NCBI RefSeq assembly: GCF_963678635.1
Contig: NC_087069.1
Location: forward strand, 54,294,928 to 54,358,927
From: Symsagittifera roscoffensis
Taxonomy: Eukaryota; Xenacoelomorpha; Acoela; Convolutidae
Direction: 5' to 3'
DNA: 64,000 nucleotides
In this document: positions 19,244 to 31,550 of the stretch, piece after piece
How the letters are laid out: every line of letters begins with the position of its first letter
Position numbering within the stretch: position 1 is the first letter of the stretch
Notes under the pieces: generated by a model
Told to the model about the DNA's origin: nothing
What the model saw: the letters and a program-made list of their open reading frames with translations, nothing else
Databases searched by the model: none
Position numbers and translations under genes: made by a program

Positions 19244-19651
19244 TGAGTTAGGACTGGAGTGTAACTCATAGAGTAATTTCGGATAGGGTACACCGTCTGC
19301 TCGTCACGCTATCTTATTTTCGGCCGGATAGATTCGTGCAACTTCTTAGTCTAATACCGATCCTAATCTTACTCTTATACTATCTAGTCTCAGGTTGTTT
19401 AACTAGTCTCTGCTAGGCTCAATAGATCTAGGGTATACTGGTTTATTGCGGCTGCTGAAGTGCTCGGGAGAGTCCAACTAATTTCTAAGTTAAATTCAAA
19501 TCTCTCTGGTGCTGAAATTACAAGTAACTTCAGCACTTACAAATAAGTGGGTTGTTAGTTAGATGGATCATGATTGGTTAATATTAAATACTTTACATTG
19601 GTAAAACATTTAATTTATCCAATCATAAAATATAGTTTAGATCAGGTTCCA
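19244..19651 (-). repeat. 5' LTR of the giant retroelement
   Basis: It has the same 408-bp unit and the same TG...CA ends as the copy at the left boundary. The polyadenylation signal AATAAA is at 19442-19447 on the minus strand and the GTGCTGAA/TTCAGCAC hairpin at 19509-19536. The differing bases are in the ACCGAAG / ACTGGAG word near the primer-site side. Confidence 0.95.
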
Positions 19652-20919
19652 AAATGCCGAGTGTAAGCTGCGCCGGTCTCGAATTGCCAAAATTGGGTCG
19701 TGTTGATTTTGATTGCAAGTCGCAGACCTCGGAGCGTTTACTGTAAGCGCTGCAGAGTCGCTGGATTCTCTAATTGTCAAGGTCAAGGTCGCTTCTGGTT
19801 TTTATTTGGTAAGCTTTTATGCCAGTAGAAAAAAATTGTAACGAAATAGATATGCCGGGCATCGAGTTAGTCGATATGGTCATAAAGAACAATATTTTGA
19901 AACAACCACTGAATTGGTGCCATGAAAAATAAACATTATACAAACAAAACAAAAAAAACTTATTTTTCAAAATATTGAGTTTTCTTTACTTATATCTAAT
20001 TATTACTAACCTAATCCAAGTTTCTTGGCTTTGAAGCTACTAGTTTTAATCATTTCCAGCAGTACATTTGACTTGGATCAATGGACACCGCCAGATCCGT
20101 CCTTGACAGAAAGGCATCATACAGTATGGGATGATATCAAAAAACGATATCAGGAGAAAGATAGATTTTAGACGCAGGAGATATTGGACGCAAGAGATTT
20201 TTGACGCAATAGATTTTAGACGCAAGAGATTTTAGACGCTATCGGTTACCCACATTTGAACAAAAAAGAGGTCTCAATCGCGATAAGTGTGTGAGTGCGT
20301 CCAGTATGCAGACAACCACGTAGGCAGACAAAGTCAGAAGCAGTTGAGTTTAAAAATACTCTGAATGACTAGTGTGATTTAACAATATTCATTCAAAAGT
20401 AAAAATTGAAAAAATTACTTTTTTTTGCCAAAACTAGTCAAACTCAAGTTGAAACTTGAGATAACATGATTATGAAAAACATAACAGCCTAAAAGTTTCC
20501 TGGGATTAAAAGGGTAAGCGTTGTGTAGAACTGAAGTACAAGGATTGAAAACATTTTTGCTTTCCGTCCTGTCTGCTTATGCGGTTGTCGACATACTGCT
20601 ACACAAACAACCAAACCAAGTTGTATTAAAAATCAAACACTCCAGTTTTTTTAGTTACTAGTGAATTTTTTCTATTTTGCAAGTATATGCTTGAATTAAA
20701 CCTCAATCGTCGCACCTAAACACAGAAAAAATTAACAAATTTTCAAACTAGTTCTGATAGCAATCCTCAACTACCAGTTAATATTTGAGGCTTTCGCCAT
20801 TTAGCTCGAGCATTTTTTTTTTATATGAAAAAAATTTTGATTCGTTTCAGTACACATTGACCAAAAAATAAATCGCATCTCAAAATACGACACATATTGA
20901 GAAAAAAATAAACAAGACT
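19652..20919. other. AT-rich flank with no gene seen
   Basis: No coding frame of note. Apart from the 16-bp tandem array described separately it shows only homopolymer-rich DNA. Confidence 0.6.
20163..20242. repeat. Five-copy 16-bp tandem repeat
   Basis: Five consecutive 16-bp units based on AGATTTTAGACGCAAG, each with zero to three changes. It is a short minisatellite with no sign of coding use. Confidence 0.85.
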
Positions 20920-21107
20920 GCTGGTATTCACAATATAAAATACAAAGTGATATATTTCGATTTAATAGCTCCTTTGTGAGTAAGAATGTTCTTTTTTTTG
21001 ATTTGACCAAATTGATTTCCCGAGCTCTCCCAAAGCACATGGAGGCGCCTTAAGAAAAATTGCATGGTCGGTCGGCAAAAATGCAGACCATTTAGGTCGA
21101 CAGCGGG

Positions 21108-21170
21108 TCGAACCCCTGAGGGGGGGGGGGGGCGTCCGCCCTCCTCCCCTAAATCCGCCTTTGATCATAT
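21108..21170. repeat. G-rich repeat end, first copy
   Basis: A 12-15-base G run sits inside an imperfect inverted repeat (AACCCCTGAG ... CTCCTCCCCTAAATCCGCC). The same word is at about 24316-24365. It looks like the end of an older, unidentified transposon. The GGFRGGG-like peptides it can encode on the minus strand recur in animal transposon ends and are not genes. Confidence 0.4.
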
Positions 21171-21758
21171 CATATATTTTGAAAAACAAAAATCTTGTTA
21201 GATACAGAATTGACGTTCTTTCTTAAAACTTAGGGGAAAAAATAACTTGAGAAGAACGCCAAAACAATAAAAGAGGCTATTTAAGGTTTGTTGGTTAAGG
21301 TTTGTTGTGAACCGAATCGATTGAACCAAATGATTTCCTTGAATCTTTCCAAAACGGAAAGTGCAAGCAAATGAAAAATACAGGACTTGATGTATTCTTC
21401 TTAACTAAGTTTTGGTCTGACTAATTTCCCTAAGATGCTTCTCGAAAAAATTTATATTCTTTTCATCTAATTAGTCTTTTTTAAAATTGTTTTAAATTGC
21501 TTTCATAGTATTTTACACTATTTAATGAATAACTGAACTCCAGTAAAATCACAAACCTCATTATAAACCTGGCATCAAACTATTCGCAAAATAATATGTT
21601 CAGCTGAAGCTAGCAAGTCTGTCTAGTAACTGCCACAGGATTTTTAGCTCACGACACTGCCCCTTATGTCTGGGTATTACCTACAAGTTCTTTATTTCCA
21701 AAGAAAAACAAGAGCCGATGGCGAAAGAAGTGTGAGTAGTAGATGTTGAGGCTGATCA

Positions 21759-22218
21759 GGGGGGGACCCTGCAGACCCACATGTTTTAAGACAGGAAATA
21801 GAGCATCCGGTCTGCAAGCTATGTATTAAGATTGGGTATAGAGTCTACAATGTATTAAGATAGGGAATACCGATGGAAAGGTTTCAGTGTGATGGTAAGA
21901 GAAAGAAAAACGAAAAAATTTCGGTTTTTGTGCGGAAATGTCTAATTTTTCCCTAAAAATCTCGGCTCGCGTTACCTAATTGGGAACAATTAATTGTTAA
22001 TTACGTGTAGATTGTTGAATTGAGACTATATATTTAGTTTTTTTGGTGGATGGTATGTCAATGGTAAGAGTTTTTGTGCAAAAATTTGGAATTTTTATCA
22101 AAAAAATTGAAAATTTTTTCGAAAAAACTCAAAACACGATAAGATTTTGTTTAATTTGATCTAATAAAAATGTATTAGATACTTTCACTTTCTATCTATC
22201 TGAATCTATTCTGAAACC
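21759..22218. repeat. Left terminal inverted repeat, duplicated copy
   Basis: It begins with a G run then ACCCTGCAGACCCACATG, and is the reverse complement, with scattered changes, of 30641-31106. This is the extra copy created by the 3.2-kb duplication. Confidence 0.85.
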
Positions 22219-23803
22219 ATCTGAAGTTTCGAAAAAATTCAAGTTTTTTGAGAAAAAATTGCAAAAATTTCAAGTTTTTGGAAAAAATTGCAAAAATCTC
22301 ATAATTTTGGCTAATGTATTGTTGCTTTTGATCTAATTTTAAACATACTTTTACGTATAGGTTTTAAAAAATAAGCTGTATTTCAATTGGCATTATGTTG
22401 AGACAATGATACAAAATTTTGAATAAAAAAATGATTTTTTCCACAATTTTAATTTTTTCTCAAAATATTGAAATACAATGAAGTTTACCTTAATCTGAGC
22501 TAAATTATTGGTTATACAATGCTCTAAACACTGAAAAGAAGATTCATAGTAGCAGAATCAATATTGAAACCTCCGGAAAACAGTGAAATTAGTCGTTATT
22601 TTCAAGAAGATAGAATGAAAATTAATCAAATTTACATGAAATTTTCCATTTCGAACCTTTTATTTTGGTTTTAACTGTTTTTTGTCCAGTTCAGGGATTA
22701 TTTTTAGGAATATCAATTCAAATGAACATTAAGGGCAATATTCTATGAAACTTATAAATCAAACTCCATGATTCAACTCCTCCTCATTTTTTTCTCATTG
22801 AATTACCCAAATTTGTACAAAAATTACAACTTGTGAGATTTTTTCAAAGTTAAAAAGTAGAAATTTCAGATTATTAATAAAAAATGAACAGTTTAATGCT
22901 AAAATTGTTTAAAATGGGATAAATGATTCTTAAAATTTTTTTCGATATTGGCTCAAATTCAACAAAAACTTCTTCATAACTGATGATTATCTCTCTGTTG
23001 CTTCTGCAACATAACTTTCAAGATTTTCCGTAGAGTTTTTCCATGTTTTAAAGTTATTCTTGCTTTCTGTTCAATACATGTTTTCGCTATTGAACACACC
23101 ATACTAGAAAATTTAGTCAAAGTTGGAGAATTCAGGAGGAAAATAGTGTCAATTGAAAGAACAGTTTGCTGGTAGAGATGAAATTAGAACTGATACCGTA
23201 TGATTATTACAAAAAAAAATATTAATATTTTCCTCAAGGTTCCCCTGTTCAGTTGCTATCGTAAACTATTTAAGCAAAAAAAACACATTTTGGGATCAAT
23301 AACTATCACTTTTTTTGCAAAATAGTTATTAACTCGCTTTTTTTTCTTAATTTATGACGGAAATTTTCTCAAAAATATCCAAGTGAGAAAGAATTGGTAC
23401 TTAGTTAAAGCATTCAAAAAGATATGTACAAAATGAGAATATGAAGGTGTATTTTTACGGTCTAAGAACAATATAGGAGCAGCTCTATTAGTTATAATCT
23501 GAAAATCTCCGGAAATACGCAAGAGAACCTAGTTCCTAACATCTACAATACAAAAACTTCTGAAAGAGCGAGTCTCAAAAAATTGATTTAGCAAAGCAAA
23601 TCAAGGTGCAAACTGGAAAAATTGTGTAATTTTCCGATTTTTATAAGAAAAAAACTCTATGTAGTAAAAATGTAGTAATGTATTGTATATAGTGTTGTAT
23701 ATTCTATGTAGTACTGTGTATGTATGTAGTTTTGTGTATTGTATATAGCAAGGAAATGTAGTTCTTGAAAGTTTTGATTTGATGCTTTATGTATCTTCTT
23801 CCA

Positions 23804-24127
23804 AAGGACAAGGAACCTTACAAAGATCATTTGTGACTTTTCCGCGCATTGGCAATGTACATGAACGGACACAAAGATCTCGACTCTCACACTTCCAGAT
23901 ACTTTACAGATTTTATATCAAAATCTGGTTATGATCCTAAAAGTTTTCGTGGAGTTTCTGTAGAAGACTTACCTGTTGTCGAGGAAATTGTGCAAAGAAA
24001 CATATTTATATACGATTTCGATATCCAAGAAAGAGAATATGTAGGAGAACTAGCTCGAAGAAGCATCGGAAGATTCGATAAAACAGTTAAGCTACTGAGA
24101 TTTAACAATCAGATCATTCATACAAAT
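23804..24127 (+). pseudogene. Truncated N-terminus of the OTU/polymerase-B gene (duplicated copy)
   Basis: It has the same sequence as the start of the polymerase gene at 27.0 kb and is cut after about 90 codons by the duplication junction. It includes the in-frame TGA at 23834-23836 immediately before LFRALAMYMNG. It cannot make a polymerase because no exonuclease or polymerase motif remains. Confidence 0.85.
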
Positions 24128-27100
24128 GCTGGTATTCACAATATAAAATACAAAGTGATATATTTCGATTTAATAGCTCCTTTGTGAGTAAGAATGTTCT
24201 TTTTTTTTGATTTGACCAAATTGATTTCCCGAGCTCTCCCAAAGCACATGGAGGCGCCTTAAGAAAAATTGCATGGTCGGTCGGCAAAAATGCAGACCAT
24301 TTAGGTCGACAGCGGGTCGAACCCCTGAGGGGGGGGGGCGTCCGCCCTCCTCCCCTAAATCCGCCTTTGATCATATCATATATTTTGAAAAACAAAAATC
24401 TTGTTAGATACAGAATTGACGTTCTTTCTTAAAACTTAGGGGAAAAAATAACTTGAGAAGAACGCCAAAACAATAAAAGAGGCTATTTAAGGTTTGTTGG
24501 TTAAGGTTTGTTGTGAACCGAATCGATTGAACCAAATGATTTCCTTGAATCTTTTCAAAACAGAAAGTGCAAGCAAATGAAAAATACAGGACTTGATGTA
24601 TTCTTCTTAACTAAGTTTTGGTCTGACTAATTTCCCTAAGATGCTTCTCGAAAAAATTTATATACTTTTCATCTAATTAGTCTTTTTTAAAATTGTTTTA
24701 AATTGCTTTCATATTAATAAATAACTGAACTCCAGTAAAATCACAAACCTCATTATAAACCTGGCATCAAACTATTCGCAAAATAATATGTTCAGCTGAA
24801 GCTAGCAAGTCTGTCTAGTATCTGCCACAGGATTTTTAGCTCACGACACTGCCCCTTATGTCTGGGTATTACCTACAAGTTCTTTATTTCCAAAGAAAAA
24901 CAAGAGCCGATGGCGAAAGAAGTGTGAGTAGTAGATGTTGAGGCTGATCAGGGGGGGACCTTGCAGACCCACATGTTTTAAGACAGGAAATAGAGCATCA
25001 GGTCTGCAAGCTATGTATTAAGATTGGGTATAGAGTCTACAATTTATTAAGATAGGGAATACCGATGGAAAGGTTTCAGTGTGATGGTAAAAGAAAGAAA
25101 AACGAAAAAATTTCGGTTTTTGTGCGGAAATGTCTAATTTTTCCCTAAAAATCTCGGCTCGCGTTACCTAATTGGGAACAATTAATTGTTAATTACGTGT
25201 AGATTGTTGAATTGAGACTATATATTTAGTTTTTTTGGTGGATGGTAAGTCAATGGTAAGAGTTTTTGTGCAAAAATTTGGAATTTTTATCAAAAAAATT
25301 GAAAATTTTTTCGAAAAAACTCAAAACACGATAAGATTTTGTTTAATTTGATCTAATAAAAATTTATTAGATACTTTCACTTTCTATCTATCTGAATCTA
25401 TTCTGAAACCATCTGAAGTTTCGAAAAAATTCAAGTTTTTTGAGAAAAAATTGCAAAAATTTCAAGTTTTTGGAAAAAATTGCAAAAATCTCATAATTTT
25501 GGCTAATGTATTGTTGCTTTTGATCTAATTTTAAACATACTTTTACTTATAGGTTTCAAAAATAAGCTGTATTTCAATTGGCATTATGTTGAGACAATGA
25601 TACAAAATTTTGAATAAAAAAATGATTTTTTCCACAATTTTAATTTTTTCTCAAAATATTGAAATACAATGAAGTTTACCTTAATCTGAGCTAAATTATT
25701 GGTTATACAATGCTCTAAACACTGAAAAGAAGATTCATAGTAGCAGAATCAATATTGAAACCTCCGGAAAACAGTGAAACTAGTCGTTATTTTCGAGAAG
25801 ATAGAATGAAAATTAATCAAATTTACATGAAATTTTCCATTTCGAACCTTTTATTTTGGTTTTAACTGTTTTTTGTCCAGTTCAGGGATTATTTTTAGGA
25901 ATATCAATTCAAATGAACATTAAGGGCAATATTCTATGAAACTTATAAATCAAACTCCATGATTCAACTCCTCCTCATTTTTTTCTCATTGAATTACCCA
26001 AATTTGTACAAAAATTACAACTTGTGAGACTTTTTCAAAGTTAAAAAGTAGAAATTTCAGATTATTGATAAAAAATGAACAGTTTAATGCTAAAATTGTT
26101 TAAAATGGGATAAATGATTCTTAAAAATTTTTTTCGATATTGGCTCAAATTCAACAAAAACTTCTTCATAACTGATGATTATCTCTCTGTTGCTTCTGCA
26201 ACATAACTTTCAAGATTTTCCGTAGAGTTTTTCCATGTTTTAAAGTTATTCTTGCTTTCTGTTCAATACATGTTTTCGCTATTGAACACACCATACTAGA
26301 AAATTTAGTCAAAGTTGGAGAATTCAGGAGGAAAATAGTGTCAATTGAAAGAACAGTTTGCTGGTAGAGATGAAATTAGAACTGATACCGTATGATTATT
26401 ACAAAAAAAAATATTAATATCTTCCTCAAGGTTCCCCTGTTCAGTTGCTATCGTAAACTATTTAAGCAAAAAAAACACATTTTGGGATCAATAACTATCA
26501 CTTTTTTTGCAAAATAGTTATTAACTCGCTTTTTTTTCTTAATTTATGACGGAAATTTTCTCAAAAATATCCAAGTGAGAAAGAATTGGTACTTAGTTAA
26601 AGCATTCAAAAAGATATGTACAAAATGAGAATATGAAGGTGTATTTTTACGGTCTAAGAACAATATAGGAGCAGCTCTATTAGTTATAATCTGAAAATCT
26701 CCGGAAATACGCAAGAGAACCTAGTTCCTAACATCTACAATATAAAAACTTCTGAAAGAGCGAGTCTCAAAAAATTGATTTAGCAAAGCAAATCAAGGTG
26801 CAAACTGGAAAAATTGTGTAATTTTCCGATTTTTATAAGAAAAAAACTCTATGTAGTAAAATTGTAGAAATGTATTGTATATAGTGTTGTATATTCTATG
26901 TAGTACTGTGTATGTATGTAGTTTTGTGTATTGTATATAGCAAGGAAATGTAGTTCTTGAAAGTTTTGATTTGATGCTTTATGTATCTTCTTCCAAAGGA
27001 CAAGGAACCTTACAAAGATCATTTGTGACTTTTCCGCGCATTGGCAATGTACATGAACGGACACAAAGATCTCGACTCTCACACTTCCAGATACTTTACA

Positions 27101-27320
27101 GATTTTATATCAAAATCTGGTTATGATCCTAAAAGTTTTCGTGGAGTTTCTGTAGAAGACTTACCTGTTGTCGAGGAAATTGTGCAAAGAAACATATTTA
27201 TATACGATTTTGATATCCAAGAAAGAGAATATGTAGGAGAACTAGCTCGAAGAAGCATCGGAAGATTCGATAAAACAGTTAAGCTACTGAGATTTAACAA
27301 TCAGATCATTCATACAAATG
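24128..27320. repeat. Tandem duplication, copy 2 (3.2 kb)
   Basis: The second unit of the tandem pair, continuing directly into the rest of the polymerase gene after 27320. It is about 16 bp shorter than copy 1 because of small indels and has a shorter G run near 24330. Confidence 0.95.
24951..25410. repeat. Left terminal inverted repeat of the PolB element
   Basis: It starts GGGGGGGACCTTGCAGACC and pairs with 30641-31106. Shared internal words include AATTAATTGTT and GTTTTTTTGGTGGATGG (reverse complement on the right side). Confidence 0.85.
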
Positions 27321-30300
27321 ATATAGATAGTTTCTTCAAGTGCATTCGATGCCCTAGCTGTGACACCTTTTTCCACAAATCAGACCGCTTCAATCAGCAT
27401 CTCCTGAGATGTAAGGACCGAGTGAGACATATTTACCCAAAGAACGTGTATGAACTTCGCGAAACCTTGTTTGAAAAGCTAGAAGGATTCAATCTTCCAG
27501 TTTCTGAAGATAACAAGCTCTTCAATAATCTAGCAATTTTCGATTTTGAATCGATTTGTGTTCCTACAGATGAACTAAAAGAAACACAATCTACAACCTG
27601 GATTGGAAAACATGTCCCCATTTCAGTCTCTATATCATCGAATCTGATTGATGATCCCATTTTCTTGTACAACAAGGATCCACATACCTTGATAATTGAT
27701 TTTGTATCCAACCTCGAACTGTTAGCTGAAAAAAGTAAGTTGGAGATGAGAACAAAATTTCAAGATATTGAAGTAGCTGTGAATGAAAGAATGAGAAAGA
27801 TCTTTGATCAGCTGAACGAACGTGGTAAAAACTTTTCAAGTAACAAAATTGAGTATGAAGAAGAATGCATTGAAGATTCGGAAGAAGCAGATATGATAAC
27901 ACAATTCTTGCGAATTCAGAAAAATCAACTCATTGATTTGAAACAACATCTGGAGAGATATGTAAACACTTTACCTGTTTTTGGATTTAACAGCGGTAGA
28001 TATGATTTAAATTTGATCAAGTCCTACCTAATCCCCTTATTGATTCGCGATAAAGAACAAGAAACATCCGTCATCAAAAAATGCAAATGACTTTATATCT
28101 TTCAAGTTTGGAGATGTACAATTTCTCGACATAATGAAGTTTCTGGGAGGGGCAACTACTTTGGACTCCTTTCTCAAAGCCTATAAAGCTAGCGAAACGA
28201 AAGGATTCTTTCCCTATGAGTGGTTTTATAACCCAGACAAACTTGACTTTCCTGAATTGCCACCGTATGAAGACTTCATTGATTATGAGAAGCTTAGAAA
28301 GAGTGGGCTTGACGAACAAAAGGCACTGAAAAAGCTTCAAATCAAGACTGTTCCTCCATCTGGCTTGGATAATTACAATTACTTACAAGAGACTTGGAAG
28401 AAAAATGGAATGACAGTTTTCAAAGACTTTTTGAAGTGGTACAACAACAAGGATGTAGTTCCAACCCTGGATGCAATGCAAAAAATGATTCAGTTTTAAC
28501 ATAACAAGGGGATAGATATGTTAAGACTTGGATGCACACTTCCAAATCTAGCAAACATTTGTCTACACAAATCCACAAATTACAAGTTTTATCCATTTTG
28601 CGAAAGTGATAAAGACTTGTGTGAAAAAATTAGAGAGGACAAGACTGGTGGACCTTCCATTGTTTTCACTCGAAAAACTGTAGTTGATGAAACATACATC
28701 AGAAATTCATCAAATGTTTGTAAATCAATCGTTGGAATTGATGCAAGCCAGCTTTACCCTTTCTCAATGTGTCAAGATATGCCAACAGGACTGTACACGA
28801 GATGGGAGTTTGACACTGAAATGCGGAAATTCAAAGCTAGACATAATCAAACTCGCAATTTTGAGAATATGGTCATGTCTTTTGATCAAGAATCAAGACC
28901 AGAATGTAAAATTGAGAGCTTTTTTACATCTGGAAAACAGAAAAAAAATCGACTGTTTTAATGTTGATGGTTACTGCGATCACTGTAAAACAGTAATCGA
29001 AGCAATGGGATGTTACTACCACTTCTGTTCCTGTCAAGAAGCTCGTCCCTCCTTAACAGAACAGGATATTGAGCGAGGAAACAAGAAGAGAGAATGGATG
29101 ATATGCGACGAGAATACATTAAAGAGAAAGGATACAAAGTGGAAGAAATGTGGGAGTGTGACTGGTGGGAAAGTTTCAAAACCGATGACAAGATCAAAAA
29201 TCACGTCAGAACCCACTTTCCCTATAAAAGACCTCTTTCTACAGACTCACTTCTCGCAAAAACAAAAGATGGATCTCTTTTTGGCTACGTTCAGTGCGGT
29301 TTAGTTGTTCCAGATGAGCTAAAATCAAAATTTGCGAATTTTCCTCCAATTTTCAAAAAAACTGAGGCCGGAAGAGGTGATATTGGAGATTACATGAAAA
29401 ACTATGCGAACGAGAACGAAATGTTAAAGCATCCTCAGAGAATGCTGATATCTACTTTCAAGCTGGAAAAAGGAACAGTTATAATTCCTCTCTTCAACTT
29501 TATATGCAACTTGGATTGCAGTGCACCAAAATTTACCGATTTGTTCAATATTCTCCTCGGAAATGCTTTAATAATTTCGCTCAGTCAGTGGTTGATGCTA
29601 GAAGAGAAGGAGATGAAAACCCTTTGTCAGGAGTTGTAGCAGAAACAATGAAACTTTTGGGTAATTCTTCGTATGGATATCAGATCATGGATAGATCGAG
29701 ACATACAACCACAAAAAATCTGAACGATGCAAAAACCCATAAGGCAATCAATGAACCACTGTTTAAGAGACTTAACTCAGTTGAGAAGGACTTATATGAG
29801 GTGGAGTTATTGAAATCAACCATTGAGCACCGAGAACCCATCATTGCTGGTTTTTTCATACTTCAGTATGCAAAACTGAGAATGTTGGAGCTCTACTATA
29901 ACTTCTTTGACAAACTCTGCGATGTGAATAAAATTGATGAGTTGGAGATGAACACAGACACACTTTACTTGGCACTTGCTGAAGAGAATTTATACGACTG
30001 TATCAAACCAGATAAGAGAATTGCTTGGGAAAAATTGAGGAAAAATGACTGCTGAGACTCTTTCAAGGCGGATGCAAAATCAAATTTCTTCCCTCGAACG
30101 TGTTGCATTACGCATAAAAAGCATAATAAGCGGGAGCCAGGACTTTTTAAAGAAGAGTTAAGATGTACAGAAATGCTATGTTTGTGTAGCAAGACATATT
30201 GCTGCTATGACAACAAGTCAGATAAGTTCAAATTTAGCAGTAAAGGATTAAATAAACGGGTTCTAGAAGATTCTGGAGACGATCCCATGTCAAAATACAG

Positions 30301-30466
30301 GAGAGTGCTTGATGAAGCATTTAAGCTTACATTTGCTAACAGAGGATTCAGAACTATAAATCATATGGTGGCCACATATAAAGAGACAAAGAAAGGACTA
30401 AGCTATTTTTATCCAAAAAGACAAGTACAAGATGAAGGAATTCATACAAAACCACTGAACTTTTAA
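27002..30466 (+). pseudogene. Protein-primed family B DNA polymerase with OTU-like N-terminus (decayed)
   Basis: The N-terminal segment carries DHL-stop-LFRALAMYM, where the stop (TGA, 27026-27028) occupies the place of the catalytic Cys of an OTU protease, DxxC(L)(F)R. A C2H2-like finger CPSC...H...C follows. The 3'-5' exonuclease shows FDFES (near 27540) and FNSGRYDL (near 27985). Polymerase motif A is DASQLYP (near 28740), motif B KLLGNSSYG (near 29655) and motif C NTDT (near 29955), where the usual first Asp is Asn. The C-terminus ends at the stop near 30465. Reading needs several frame changes (near 28075, 28950, 29500 and 30050) and crosses a stop near 28498. It is inactive. The family is DNA_pol_B_2, as in Polintons and linear plasmids. 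Confidence 0.85.
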
Positions 30467-30640
30467 GAACTGATCTGGTCAAATAAATTTTTTCATGATG
30501 TTGTATTATATTGGTTTTATGATGTTAAAATGTAAAATTTTGCGGTAAACTTGTTATTCAATGCAGTGATTTATGTATTTTCATTGAAATTTATTTTTTT
30601 CTCTCTCAAAAAATTTAATTTTTTTTTCGATGTCTCTGTA

Positions 30641-31106
30641 GGTTCAGAATAGATTCAGATAGATAGAAAGTAAAATTATCCAATGAATTTTTATTAGATC
30701 AAATTAAACAAAATCTTATTGTGTCATGAATTTTTTTGAAAAAGTTTTCAATTTTTTTTGATAAAAATTCCAAATTTTTGCACAAAAACTCTTACCATTG
30801 ACTTACCATCCACCAAAAAAACTAAATATATAGTCTCAATTCTACAATCTACACGTAAGTAACAATTAATTGTTCCCAATTAGGTAACGCGCGCCGAGAT
30901 TTTTGCGAAAAAATTAGACATTTCCGCACAAAAAGCGAAAATTTTTAGTTTTTTTTTCTCTTACCATCACACTGAAACCTTTCCATCGGTATTCCCTATC
31001 TTAATACATTGTAGACTCTATACCCAATCTTAATACATAGCTTGCAGACCGGATGCTATATTCCCTGTCTTAAAACATGTGGGTCTGCAGGGTCCCCCCC
31101 CCCCCC
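30641..31106. repeat. Right terminal inverted repeat of the PolB element
   Basis: Reverse complement of the left repeats, ending GTCTGCAGGGTCC followed by a 12-13-base C run. It begins within 180 bp of the polymerase gene's end. Confidence 0.85.
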
Positions 31107-31550
31107 TATGATATGTTTTTCCATTAGACACTTAATTGATATTAGTTTTATGGTAATATGTTTTCCTTACGGTGTCTTAGCATACTTTCGATGCGCTTCA
31201 GTCATGCTTTTAAGCAGCTTTTAAGCAGTCATGCTAGTACACTTGATCAGCTGGAAAAAACTGTAACTCGGCCAATTTTTTATATTTTTTCCAAATAAAA
31301 CCAAAAATTGACTAGCCTGGCTCTGAAAGGGTGATTTTTACTTATTGACTTTTATCTCAGATATATTTTTTTCCATGTTACCGATTTTTAGTAAGGATTT
31401 TGGTTAGATGTTTGTGACAGGTTTTTATTGACTAGCTAATAATTGACCTTTGATCGTCTGTTGTTAAGAAGTCTATTGATGAAAGTGAAAAGTAACCAAG
31501 TCAAACTAATTGCAAAGTTTGAAAAACTTAATTAATTTTGAAGTACCTTG

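Larger units (their letters stand above)
817..19651 (-). mobile_element. Complete giant Ty3/gypsy-type LTR retroelement with env-like and accessory ORFs
   Basis: Two 408-bp direct repeats bound 18 kb of minus-strand coding DNA. Each LTR starts TG and ends CA. I see about two mismatches between them, both within 12 bp of the 817 / 19244 end. Gag-Pol and Env are unbroken, so the insertion is young and may be or recently have been active. Typical Ty3/gypsy elements are 5-9 kb, so this one is about twice the usual size because of extra frames and long noncoding flanks. No matching target-site duplication is visible: the flanks read CCATT on the left and AAATG on the right. RT, RNase H and integrase order (integrase after RNase H) and a GPY/F tail support Metaviridae. 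Confidence 0.95.
20920..24127. repeat. Tandem duplication, copy 1 (3.2 kb)
   Basis: This stretch recurs almost base for base in the next 3.2 kb, starting with GCTGGTATTCACAATA in both. Differences are mainly homopolymer lengths and scattered substitutions. The copy includes a terminal inverted repeat, AT-rich DNA and the first part of the polymerase gene. The junction cuts the polymerase frame after the codons for IIHTN. It could be a real unequal exchange or an assembly artefact such as unmerged haplotypes. Confidence 0.95.
24951..31106 (+). mobile_element. TIR-flanked protein-primed PolB element, 6.2 kb
   Basis: The element is bounded by inverted repeats of about 460 bp whose outer tips are G/C runs. 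Contents are about 1.6 kb of AT-rich noncoding DNA, one family B polymerase gene (broken) and a short 3' spacer. Long inverted repeats plus protein-primed PolB are hallmarks of Polinton/Maverick transposons, related viruses and linear plasmids. No integrase, capsid or ATPase gene is seen, so this is either a reduced derivative or a distinct polymerase-only element. No clear target-site duplication was found. Confidence 0.7.

Noticed and set aside
817-19651. A 4-6-bp target-site duplication for the giant element
   Set aside because: No direct match between the bases flanking 817 and 19651 in any nearby register.
20160-20245. CRISPR-like array
   Set aside because: The 16-bp units are contiguous with no spacers; it is a minisatellite.
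20962-21189. GGFRGGG-type peptide frame on the minus strand (also at 24114-24395)
   Set aside because: A G-run repeat end read as protein. It is tied to homopolymer length and seen in both duplicates.
23657-23890. Minus-strand frame opposite the polymerase start (also at 26849-27082)
   Set aside because: Shadow frame, low-complexity Tyr/Thr/Ile tail.
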